Source: Candidatus Muproteobacteria bacterium RIFCSPHIGHO2_01_FULL_65_16
Lineage (GTDB): Bacteria > Pseudomonadota > Gammaproteobacteria > Acidiferrobacterales > Sulfurifustaceae
Assembly (NCBI GenBank): GCA_001785175.1
Contig: MFSY01000035.1
Location: 1 to 7,589 of the forward strand
Length of the DNA: 7,589 nt
Direction of reading: 5' to 3'
Under the pieces are notes generated by a model, which saw only the letters and a list, made by a program, of their open reading frames with translations, had not been told where the DNA came from and ran no database searches. Shown in pieces: positions 1 through 5,082 of the stretch. The translations under genes and the position numbers were made by a program. Position 1 is the stretch's first letter; each line of letters begins with the position of its first letter.

Positions 1-75
1 GGGCCGCGCCCTTGCCGCGCGGGCGCCCGGCACGTAGGCTTGGCGAACGTAAACCGAGAACCGCAAACAAGGCAT

Positions 76-95
76 AAATCGAGTCTGACCCTAAT
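76..95 (+). repeat. Left flanking motif of the RayT element
   Basis: An A-run followed by GAGTCTGACCC lies directly before the open transposase frame. A related motif (GACTCCCGACCCC after an A-run, at 678-700) lies directly after the gene. I see the two as diverged direct copies of an end sequence. RayT-type transposases are known to sit between REP-like repeats, so these are inferred to be the element's borders. From memory, GAGTCTGACCC-like strings often accompany this transposase family in proteobacteria; that was not checked here. Confidence 0.4.
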
Positions 96-679
96 GGATT
101 CCCGAGCGCACCCTGGAGGAGGCGATCCAGCGCACCGGTATCCGCCTCACCACCTACTGCGTGATGCCCAACCACTGGCACCTGCTCCTCTGGCCTCGGG
201 GCGACGATGAGCTTTCGGAAACACTGCGCTGGCTGACTGTCACCCACACCCAGCGCTGGCATGCCGCGCACCGGACCGCCGGCACCGGACCCCTCTACCA
301 GGGGCGCTTCAAGTCCTTCCCGGTCCAAACCGACGAGCACTTCCTGACCGTGGCGCGCTACGTCGAGCGCAACGCCCTGCGGGCCAACCTGGTACGACGG
401 GCCGAGAACTGGCGCTGGGGAGGCCTCTGGCGTCAACACCGGGGCGACGCCAAAGCCAAGGCCCTCCTGAGCGATTGGCCCGTCCCGCGCCCCCGAAACT
501 GGCTCACCTACGTCAATCGGCCCGAGACCGCGCAGGAGCTTGAAGCCCTGCGGGGCAGCGTCCAGCGCGGGCGCCCGTACGGCGGCGAGCCGTGGCAGGC
601 TCGTGTGGCCAAGCGTCTTTCTCTAGAATCGACCCTGCGGCCGCGTGGCCGACCCAAGAAGGAAGACGATGGGCTTTGA
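95..679 (+). pseudogene. REP-associated tyrosine transposase (RayT / Y1 transposase family), 5'-truncated
   Basis: This is a single-strand DNA transposase of the HUH/Y1 (IS200-like) superfamily, whose RayT branch acts on REP-type palindromes. The HUH metal-binding motif is seen as HWH within MPNHWHLLL (codons 173-181). The probable catalytic tyrosine is in ARYVERNALRANLV (near 354-396). The C-terminal GRPKK tail is typical of the branch. The reading frame is open from base 95, where residues PERTLEEAIQRTG match the region just before the HUH motif in full-length relatives. A TAA at 92-94 closes the frame just upstream, and no upstream frame encodes the usual N-terminal HVxxR segment, so about 30-40 residues are missing. 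The only starts are weak (GTG 161, ATG 164) and would remove still more of the fold. It is probably a decayed, inactive copy. Its last 172 bp overlap the cheR-like gene antisense. Confidence 0.8.
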
Positions 680-1518
680 AAAGACTCCCGACCCCTTTTC
701 CCCCTCCGGTAGATGTCGAGCTTCTCGGCGCCGGGCCAGGGTGCGAGGGCCCAATCGCCAGCCGGCAGCGATTCCCGCCGCCCGAGCACCAGCGCGCCGC
801 CGGGGCGCAGGCGCTCCAGCAGGCGCCGCAGGGCGTTGCTTTGCCCTTGCTCGTCGAAATAGGTGAAGGCCAGGTTGCGGCACAGGATGAGATCGAACAC
901 GCCCGGCGGCATTTCTTCTCGTATGTCCTGGCGCAGAAACTCCACATCCCGCCTGTAGGCCGCGCGCAGGCAGTAGCCGCCGTCCTCGCGCTCGAACGCC
1001 GCCTCGCGCCACGCGCGCGGCAGGTGCTTCAGGCTGCCGGCGGAATAGCAGGCGCCGCGGGCGCGCAGCAGTATCTCCTCCAGCACGTCGGTGGCGACGG
1101 TGTGCAGCGTCATCTGCGGAAACTGCGGTGCCACCGCGAAGCGCCACGCGAGCATCAGGGTATACGGCTCCTCGCCCGAGGCGCAGCCGAGGCTCGCAGC
1201 GCGCAGCTCATGCGCACCGCGCGCGGCCGCGTCCCGCGCCAGCGCGGGCAGGACGGTCGCGGCGATGAAATCGAACACCGCCTTGTCGCGGTAGAAACTG
1301 GAGATGGTGATCGGGCAGAGGCGGTCGAGGACACGCCACTCCGCCGGAACGCGCTCAAGATAGGCGCGGTAGTTCAGCGTCCCGGGCAATCCCAGCTCCT
1401 GCATCCGCCGGCCGACGCGCTTGCAGATCTGGCGCCGCACCTTGCGGTATCCCTCCCAGCACAGGCCGAGCCGCGGCAGCGCCCAGCGCAGGAACCCGAT
1501 GCACTCGGAGTCTTTCAT
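508..1518 (-). CDS. CheR-family SAM-dependent methyltransferase with element-derived C-terminal tail
   Basis: CheR proteins methylate glutamates of chemoreceptors using S-adenosylmethionine in the cytoplasm. Visible here are a basic helical N-terminus (residues 1-75), the F-[YF]-RD segment (SSFYRDKAVF, 73-82), SAM motif I as GCASGEEPYT (111-120), the acidic ATD (142-144), and the family signature ILCRN...YFDEQ (211-224) followed by LRPGGALVLGRRESL. Homology ends near LDIYRR (residue 272, base about 703). The remaining 64 residues are low-complexity, Arg/Ser-rich and encoded antisense to the RayT element, so the native stop was probably lost. The ATG at 1518 is the best start, but I see no strong Shine-Dalgarno sequence. 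No chemotaxis or receptor genes are nearby, so the substrate is unknown; it may be an orphan methyltransferase rather than a true chemotaxis enzyme. Confidence 0.8.
   Translation of the reverse strand: MKDSECIGFLRWALPRLGLCWEGYRKVRRQICKRVGRRMQELGLPGTLNYRAYLERVPAEWRVLDRLCPITISSFYRDKAVFDFIAATVLPALARDAAARGAHELRAASLGCASGEEPYTLMLAWRFAVAPQFPQMTLHTVATDVLEEILLRARGACYSAGSLKHLPRAWREAAFEREDGGYCLRAAYRRDVEFLRQDIREEMPPGVFDLILCRNLAFTYFDEQGQSNALRRLLERLRPGGALVLGRRESLPAGDWALAPWPGAEKLDIYRRGKRGRESFQSPSSSFLGRPRGRRVDSRERRLATRACHGSPPYGRPRWTLPRRASSSCAVSGRLT
678..700 (+). repeat. Right flanking motif of the RayT element
   Basis: The stop codon of the transposase runs into an A-rich/GACTCCCGACCCC motif whose outer edges, GAAAAG and CTTTTC, are inverted copies of each other (6-bp arms). 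The motif is related to the left flank at 76-95. Read on the minus strand it encodes KRGRESF, and so becomes part of the predicted C-terminus of the CheR-like protein. This suggests the element border landed at the end of that gene. Confidence 0.4.
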
Positions 1519-1524
1519 GGGAGA

Positions 1525-1555
1525 GCGTTCAGCGGTCGGCTTTCAGCGATCGGCA
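1525..1555. repeat. Degenerate heptad repeat (NTYRGCN family)
   Basis: Four consecutive 7-bp units with a GC at a fixed position and TCA/TCG following (TTCAGCG and ATCGGCA are examples) lie just upstream of the cheR-like start. They match the heptad pattern found between dapA and bamC and after bamC in this window. The period of 7 and the location between genes point to a dispersed non-coding repeat. Confidence 0.55.
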
Positions 1556-1567
1556 TGATCGCCTTGC

Positions 1568-1591
1568 CCTCTCCCCCTTGCGGGGGAGGGG
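1568..1591. terminator. C/G-rich hairpin between BCAM0308-like gene and cheR-like gene
   Basis: A 10-bp stem (1568-1577 with 1582-1591, one G-T wobble) closes a TTGC loop. It lies downstream of the minus-strand BCAM0308-like gene and upstream of cheR. On the minus strand no T-run follows, so a classical intrinsic terminator for that gene is not clear. On the plus strand ACTTTTC follows. It could instead be a dispersed CCCTC/GAGGG palindrome. Confidence 0.4.
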
Positions 1592-1684
1592 ACTTTTCAA
1601 CAAACTGCCGATGACTTGTGCCGTTGGGCACGAACGTGGATCACGAGATGCTCGGCGTTTCGTGGCACCGGCCGGCGCGGCGAC

Positions 1685-2185
1685 TCAGCGGCGCCAGCTC
1701 ACGCGCAGGATGTTGGCCTCGTCCGTGTACTGGTAGTCGAGCTCGCCGTGATAGGCGTGGTGCACGGCGTCGCCGATGGCGCGCGCCATCTGCATGTCCG
1801 TGGTGGTGATCATGACGTCGTCGTCCTGGGCGTCGAGCGTCATGATCCGCCGCAGCGGGTGCTCGGCCTTCTCGCGCGCCTCGACGTTGCGCGCGAGATG
1901 CAGGATCTCGTCGCGGTGCTGTTGCAGAAACGGCCCGCCGAGCGTGAGGTAGCCGCCGGGGTAGCGGTCGTGGATCCGGTGGCACGCCGGGCACAGGGCG
2001 CGGTGGGCGCCGGCGGGGGCGGCGAGCCACTGCCATCTGCCCTTGTGGTACACGGCCCCGCATTCGTTGCAGACCGTCGGCTCCTGCGGTTTGGCTCTGA
2101 GTTTGTAGGTGTCGTGCTCGTGTTCCCGGATCAGCCGGTCGCGCCGCATCCGGCGCGTCTTGTTTATGTTATACCCGTTCACCAT
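1685..2185 (-). CDS. BCAM0308-like zinc-binding protein
   Basis: The predicted product is a 166-residue cytoplasmic protein of unknown biochemical role. The basic N-terminus (RRMRRDRLIREHEHDTYK) leads into a probable zinc site made of CNEC (39-42) and CPAC (65-68). After that come RIHDRYPGGYLTL and a C-terminal half with EAREKAEHPLRRIM and ITTTDMQMARAIGDAVHHAY. This pattern is what I recall of the family named after BCAM0308, a gene in the low-oxygen-activated locus of Burkholderia cenocepacia. The ATG at 2185 is chosen because GGGAG lies 8 nt upstream; the frame stays open further upstream only as Arg-rich non-conserved sequence. It is the last gene of the minus-strand cluster, 62 bp behind the DUF6763-like gene. 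Regulation is probably from the FNR-type promoter at 2863-2911. No signal peptide or membrane segment is visible. Confidence 0.75.
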   Translation of the reverse strand: MVNGYNINKTRRMRRDRLIREHEHDTYKLRAKPQEPTVCNECGAVYHKGRWQWLAAPAGAHRALCPACHRIHDRYPGGYLTLGGPFLQQHRDEILHLARNVEAREKAEHPLRRIMTLDAQDDDVMITTTDMQMARAIGDAVHHAYHGELDYQYTDEANILRVSWRR

Positions 2186-2215
2186 GGCCTGTTCTCCCGC
2201 AAGTTGTTCAAGGGT

Positions 2216-2241
2216 CCGGCCGCGTCGGCCGGTTCCGGCCG
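2216..2241. repeat. Alternating GGCCGG/CCGGCC palindromes in the DUF6763-BCAM0308 gap
   Basis: Three 7-bp arms (2216-2222, 2226-2232, 2235-2241) alternate in sense, so the middle arm can pair with either neighbour (loops of 3 and 2 nt). It sits in the 62-bp gap inside the minus-strand cluster and could partly terminate transcription or protect mRNA ends. There is no T-run, so simple intrinsic termination is not supported. Confidence 0.4.
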
Positions 2242-2247
2242 GCGACC

Positions 2248-2580
2248 TTATTCCTCCTCGCCTTCCTCCTTTTCCGTTCCCTCCGTGGCGCCGCGCTCTT
2301 CGAGCGGCTCGTTCCAGTCCGACTTCGTCATGTCGGTTTCGGTGTAGCCGAGATCGTCCGGCTCGACGCCGTCCATCGGCCCGGTCCAGTCCTCCGGCGG
2401 CTCGATCGGCTCGATCTCGAGCCCATACCAATCGTCCAGGTCCAGCTCCTCCACGTCGCCGTCGAAATGCTGGATATCAACCGTGCCCTCGATCTGGTCC
2501 ACGGACGTGATCTGGAACCGGTACCCCTTGTCGAGGTGCCGGTACCACTGTGCTACCACGGGATCGTTTTCTATGGGCAT
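2248..2580 (-). CDS. DUF6763-like small acidic protein
   Basis: The product is a 110-residue, strongly acidic protein with no known function. It has a conserved-looking core PVVAQWYRHLDKGYRFQI, then TVDIQHFDGDVEELDLDDWY, EPIEPPEDWTGPMD and DDLGYTETDM, which I associate with DUF6763. The C-terminal 15 residues are almost all Glu, Gly and Thr and look like a disordered tail. The ATG at 2580 has GGAGG 7 nt upstream. The gene starts 16 bp after the 75-residue gene ends, so the two are very probably co-transcribed. No cysteines, signal sequence or membrane helix are present. The family assignment is by pattern memory; the function is unknown. Confidence 0.75.
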   Translation of the reverse strand: MPIENDPVVAQWYRHLDKGYRFQITSVDQIEGTVDIQHFDGDVEELDLDDWYGLEIEPIEPPEDWTGPMDGVEPDDLGYTETDMTKSDWNEPLEERGATEGTEKEEGEEE

Positions 2581-2596
2581 GGCCGTCCTCCGTATG

Positions 2597-2824
2597 CTAC
2601 TCCTTGCGCGTCCAGATGCCGCGTTCGATGCATTGCAACAGCTCGCTGCCGCTCAACACGAACTGGCCGATCGGATAGCGGGCGTCGTTGAAATAGCACG
2701 CGCCTTCCTCCAGTTCGAGATCGAGCGACAGCTCGCTGTTCTCCTCCGCCCGGTCGAATATCGGCGACGTCTTGCGTTCCGGGTCCGGGGTCCCGACCTG
2801 GGGTGCATGGCGTGGCTTGATCAT
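2597..2824 (-). CDS. Small conserved-looking protein of unknown function (75 aa), first gene of the minus-strand cluster
   Basis: I do not recognise this family securely. The first 40 residues are polar and probably flexible (PRHAPQVGTPDPERK). The second half is compact: GACYFNDARYPIGQFVLSGSELLQC, then IERGIWTRKE, with two cysteines (43 and 65) spaced like a small beta-rich domain that could form a disulfide or bind metal. The ATG at 2824 is preceded by GGGAGAA at close spacing, a good ribosome binding site. It is the promoter-proximal gene, about 38 nt behind a predicted FNR-dependent start, with 16 bp to the next gene. Codon use and GC content match its neighbours, which supports a real gene. 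Confidence 0.65.
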   Translation of the reverse strand: MIKPRHAPQVGTPDPERKTSPIFDRAEENSELSLDLELEEGACYFNDARYPIGQFVLSGSELLQCIERGIWTRKE

Positions 2825-2869
2825 CGTTTCTCCCTCGCGTTGTCCGGTCTGTTGTGTATCTGCGAATTC

Positions 2870-2875
2870 ATTAGA
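2870..2875 (-). promoter_or_regulatory. -10 hexamer of the minus-strand cluster promoter
   Basis: On the minus strand this reads TCTAAT, five of six matches to TATAAT. A start at base 2863 puts the hexamer at -12 to -7 and the FNR-like box (centre 2904.5) at -41.5, the classic class II activator position. No good -35 hexamer is present, as expected for an activator-dependent promoter. The leader to the ATG at 2824 would be about 38 nt. Confidence 0.5.
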
Positions 2876-2897
2876 GCCAAGCCCGCGGGCGGCGGCA

Positions 2898-2911
2898 TTG
2901 ATCTAACTCAA
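2898..2911. promoter_or_regulatory. FNR/ANR-like operator 1 (TTGAT-N4-CTCAA)
   Basis: The sequence TTGATCTAACTCAA matches the FNR consensus TTGAT-N4-ATCAA at nine of ten fixed positions. FNR/ANR regulators bind such sites when their iron-sulfur cluster is intact, that is at low oxygen; DNR/NNR-type nitric-oxide sensors use similar sites. Its centre lies 41.5 bp from the predicted start of the minus-strand cluster and 82.5 bp from that of the plus-strand gene. Confidence 0.6.
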
Positions 2912-2938
2912 ATTAGGGAGCGGGACCCGAAAGCAGTA

Positions 2939-2952
2939 TTGACGTAAATCAA
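2939..2952. promoter_or_regulatory. FNR/ANR-like operator 2 (TTGAC-N4-ATCAA)
   Basis: The sequence TTGACGTAAATCAA matches the FNR consensus at nine of ten fixed positions and is a common ANR/FNR variant. Its centre is 41.5 bp upstream of a start at 2987 for the zinc-ribbon gene. It lies 41 bp, about four helical turns, from operator 1, so both dimers would sit on the same DNA face. Confidence 0.65.
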
Positions 2953-2975
2953 AGTATCAAAAAACCGGTTGTTCA

Positions 2976-2981
2976 TAGAAT
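2976..2981 (+). promoter_or_regulatory. -10 hexamer of the zinc-ribbon gene promoter
   Basis: TAGAAT matches TATAAT at five of six positions. With a start at 2987-2988 it occupies about -12 to -6, while FNR-like operator 2 is centred at -41.5 to -42.5 and replaces the -35 element. The resulting leader to the ATG at 3020 is about 33 nt. Confidence 0.5.
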
Positions 2982-3019
2982 CCACAAGCTAAAGAGATCC
3001 AATGGAAGGAGGAACAGTC

Positions 3020-3727
3020 ATGGCGAAAATGAAGGTAGCAAAGAAAGAACCGACGGGCGGCGTGGCCGGCCAGCAGGGCCAACCCGGCCGACTGGTCCCG
3101 GAGGCCGAGCGGCAGCACATGGTCGCCGAGGCCGCCTATTTCCGGGCGCTGGAGCGTGGCTTCACCGGCGGCGACTCCGTGGATGACTGGCTGGTGGCCG
3201 AGCGCGAGATCGGTCGGTTGCTGCCCAGCCCGGAGCAGCAGAAAGAGGAACTCGAGGCGTATGAAAAGTTGCGCCTGGAGTTGAAGCGGCGCCTGACCGA
3301 GGTGCGCGACACGATCAACGCCGAGACCATCCGCCAGGTCTTCGACAAGGCGGCCGCGCGGCTCAAGGAGGCCGGCGAGTACACCGCCGACACCGTTGAC
3401 AAGGTCGCGGCCAGCATCGAGAAAGACATCGCCGGCGCCGCGGCGAAGATGGGGCCGCGCTGGGAGGCGTTCACGGAGAAGAGCGCCGACCTGTTCGGGG
3501 TCTGGCGCGACCGCGGCGGCATGTTCCTCGCGCGCGCCGCCGGCGCCGTGGGCGAATGGCTGCAGCGGTCGGGGGTCAAGCTGGGGCAGCGCGTTTACCG
3601 CACCGGCGAGATGGCCGCGCCCGGGACCTTCGAGTGCACCGCCTGCGGCGAGCGCACGGAGTTGCAGACACCGGCCCACCTGCCGGCATGCGGTCACTGC
3701 CAGAAGATGGAGTTTCGGCGCTGCTGA
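3020..3727 (+). CDS. DUF2934 and zinc-ribbon domain protein
   Basis: The product is 235 residues, cytoplasmic and of unknown function. A Lys-rich start is followed by a DUF2934-like segment (about 31-64: VAEAAYFRALERGFTGGDSVDDWLVAEREI in pattern). Next comes a long charged helical region (65-185) with amphipathic, phasin-like character, and a C-terminal zinc ribbon with CTAC (206-209) and CGHC (224-227) that resembles the DUF1451 type. The ATG at 3020 is preferred over the in-frame ATG at 3002 because AGGAGG (3007-3012) lies 7 nt before it; the upstream ATG has no such site. It is divergent from the minus-strand cluster and shares the double FNR-like operator region, which suggests low-oxygen induction. 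It is convergent with the sugar dehydrogenase gene, with an 18-bp gap. The role is inferred at most as a stress or anoxia accessory protein. Confidence 0.75.
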   Translation: MAKMKVAKKEPTGGVAGQQGQPGRLVPEAERQHMVAEAAYFRALERGFTGGDSVDDWLVAEREIGRLLPSPEQQKEELEAYEKLRLELKRRLTEVRDTINAETIRQVFDKAAARLKEAGEYTADTVDKVAASIEKDIAGAAAKMGPRWEAFTEKSADLFGVWRDRGGMFLARAAGAVGEWLQRSGVKLGQRVYRTGEMAAPGTFECTACGERTELQTPAHLPACGHCQKMEFRRC

Positions 3728-3734
3728 GCCGCTC

Positions 3735-3755
3735 CGCGCCGGTGTTCACGGCGCG
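3735..3755. terminator. Bidirectional hairpin between convergent genes
   Basis: A perfect 7-bp GC stem (3735-3741 with 3749-3755) closes a 7-nt loop. A short T-run (3760-3763) follows on the plus strand, which would suit termination of the zinc-ribbon gene. The stop codon of the minus-strand dehydrogenase lies in the loop (3746-3748), so the hairpin is shared by both transcripts. Confidence 0.45.
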
Positions 3756-4909
3756 ATGATTTTCAGGATCTTGCCGCTCTTGTGATCGGCGAGGTAAAGC
3801 TCGCCGCGTTCGTCCACCCCGAAGCTGCTGACGTTATGGCGCAGACGCGCGAGCTCGCGGTTGACCGTCACGCGCGCGCCGTCGTAGCGCAGGCCCCACA
3901 GGCGTCCGCTGACGTAGTCGGCGTAGAGATAGACGCCGCACAGGGCCGGGAACTCCGCGCCGCGGTAGACGAAGCCGCCGGTGACGGACTCGCCCGCGGG
4001 ATGGCGATAGACCTGGATCGGCGGCCTGAGCCCGGTCCGGTCGCAGTCGGGATTGACGCCCGGCGTGCAGATGTCGCCCTCCATGATGTTCCAGCCGTAG
4101 TTGCCGCCCTTCTCGATGACATCAATCTCTTCCGCGTCGTCCTGGCCCACGTCGGCGAGGAAGAGCCGGCCGGTCGGCGCGTCGAACGAAAAGCGCCACG
4201 GATTGCGCAACCCATAGGCCCAGATCTCGGCGCGGCGATCCTTTCCGCCGGCGAACGGGTTGTCCCTGGGAATTGAGTAACGCAAGGGCGGTGTCTCGCG
4301 GTCCACGTCAATGCGCAGCAGCTTGCCGAGCAGGCTTGCGAGGTTCTGCCCGTTCCCGTGCGGGTCGTCGCGCCAGCCGCCGTCGCCCATGCCGATGTAG
4401 AGGTACCCGTCCGGGCCGAAGGCGAGCTGGCCGCCGTTGTGGTTGCCGTATGGCTGTTGGATCTCGAGCAGCACCGTCTCGCTCTTGCGCTCGGCGCGGT
4501 TGCGGTCGCGGCGTTTGAACCGGGAGATGCGGGTGTAGAGGCGGTCCGCGCGCGTGGTGTAGTCAACATAGAACAGGCCGTTTTCCCGGTAGCGCGGGTG
4601 GAACGCGACGCTCAGCAGCCCCTTCTCGCCGCCGCTCTCCACGCGGTCGCTGATGTCGAGGAACGGCTCCGGCAGCACCCGTCCGTCTTCAACGATGTGG
4701 ATGACGCCGCGCTGCTCGACGACGAACAATCTCCCGCCGCCGTCACCGGCGTGCGCCACGTGCGTGGGATTTTTGAAACCGCCCGCGACCTCCTGAAATG
4801 CGACGTCCGGGATCGGCGCGGTTGGGCCCTTGTCCGCACACGGCGCGGCATGGGCCGCCGTGGCCGCGCACAGAAGCGCGAAAAATATGCCTGCCTTCGG
4901 ATACGGCAC
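3746..4909 (-). CDS. Secreted PQQ-dependent sugar dehydrogenase (GSDH family)
   Basis: This is a six-bladed beta-propeller quinoprotein that would oxidise aldose-type sugars in the periplasm and pass electrons to the respiratory chain; the true substrate is unknown. The 387-residue product begins with a signal peptide (cleavage predicted after AHA, residue 21). Family hallmarks are GNHNGGQLAFGPDGYLYIGMGDGG with the likely catalytic His157, EIWAYGLRNPWRF with Arg235 near the cofactor, LADVGQD, GGNYGWNIMEG and ESVTGGFVYRG. The start is taken as GTG 4909, because AAGGAG lies 7 nt upstream and the signal peptide follows at once. The ATG at 4930 would place that ribosome site inside the gene and add residues before the signal. 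Length fits the family. Many relatives have not been shown to bind PQQ, so activity is inferred. It is divergent from dapA. Confidence 0.88.
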   Translation of the reverse strand: MPYPKAGIFFALLCAATAAHAAPCADKGPTAPIPDVAFQEVAGGFKNPTHVAHAGDGGGRLFVVEQRGVIHIVEDGRVLPEPFLDISDRVESGGEKGLLSVAFHPRYRENGLFYVDYTTRADRLYTRISRFKRRDRNRAERKSETVLLEIQQPYGNHNGGQLAFGPDGYLYIGMGDGGWRDDPHGNGQNLASLLGKLLRIDVDRETPPLRYSIPRDNPFAGGKDRRAEIWAYGLRNPWRFSFDAPTGRLFLADVGQDDAEEIDVIEKGGNYGWNIMEGDICTPGVNPDCDRTGLRPPIQVYRHPAGESVTGGFVYRGAEFPALCGVYLYADYVSGRLWGLRYDGARVTVNRELARLRHNVSSFGVDERGELYLADHKSGKILKIIAP

Positions 4910-4963
4910 GTTTGTTCTCCTTCCTGTCATACAATCAGTGGCGGCGTCCGCGGGCGCCGCGCC

Positions 4964-4997
4964 GGCCGGCTCCGACCGGCCAAGCGTGGCCGGTCCG
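4964..4997. repeat. Triple alternating GGCCGG/CCGGCC palindrome in the divergent dehydrogenase-dapA gap
   Basis: Three 6-bp arms (4964-4969, 4976-4981, 4988-4993) are spaced every 12 bp and alternate in sense. The last two extend to a 10-bp stem with one mismatch (4972-4981 with 4988-4997, 6-nt loop). It may be an operator for divergent transcription or a structured leader. It resembles the arms at 2216-2241. In GC-rich DNA, chance contributes. Confidence 0.4.
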
Positions 4998-5018
4998 CCC
5001 GTAAAAGGCCGCCGCGCC

Positions 5019-5048
5019 TTGTCAGGGAGGGCGCCGGCAAAGTACCAT
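5019..5048 (+). promoter_or_regulatory. Candidate sigma-70 promoter for dapA
   Basis: TTGTCA (5019-5024, five of six matches to the -35 consensus) is followed after 18 bp by TACCAT (5043-5048, four of six to the -10). A start near 5055 would give a leader of about 28 nt before the dapA ATG at 5083. It is the best match I see in the gap, but it is only moderate. Confidence 0.3.
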
Positions 5049-5082
5049 GCGCCTTCTTTTTCCTGCACCCGGTCAAGGGCTT

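Noticed and set aside
1..75. Possible N-terminal part of the RayT in another frame
   Set aside because: None of the three plus frames gives the conserved HVxxR segment; the stretch looks non-coding, possibly a degenerate REP-like sequence.
592..1614. Long plus-strand open frame opposite the cheR-like gene
   Set aside because: It is antisense to clear CheR motifs, has Arg/Ala/Gln-rich composition typical of high-GC shadow frames, and shows no recognisable domain.
1616..2347. Plus-strand open frame of 243 residues opposite the BCAM0308-like and DUF6763-like genes
   Set aside because: It is a shadow of two better-supported minus-strand genes that have good ribosome sites, and shows no family pattern.
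3002..3019. Upstream ATG as start of the zinc-ribbon gene
   Set aside because: It has no ribosome site of its own, whereas AGGAGG at 3007-3012 is ideally placed for ATG 3020.
4928..4930. ATG as start of the sugar dehydrogenase
   Set aside because: The Shine-Dalgarno sequence AAGGAG would be inside the gene; it lies 7 nt before GTG 4909, which is followed at once by the signal peptide.
5047..5082. Upstream ATG as start of dapA
   Set aside because: It adds 12 residues not found in the family; ATG 5083 gives the exact E. coli length and catalytic numbering.
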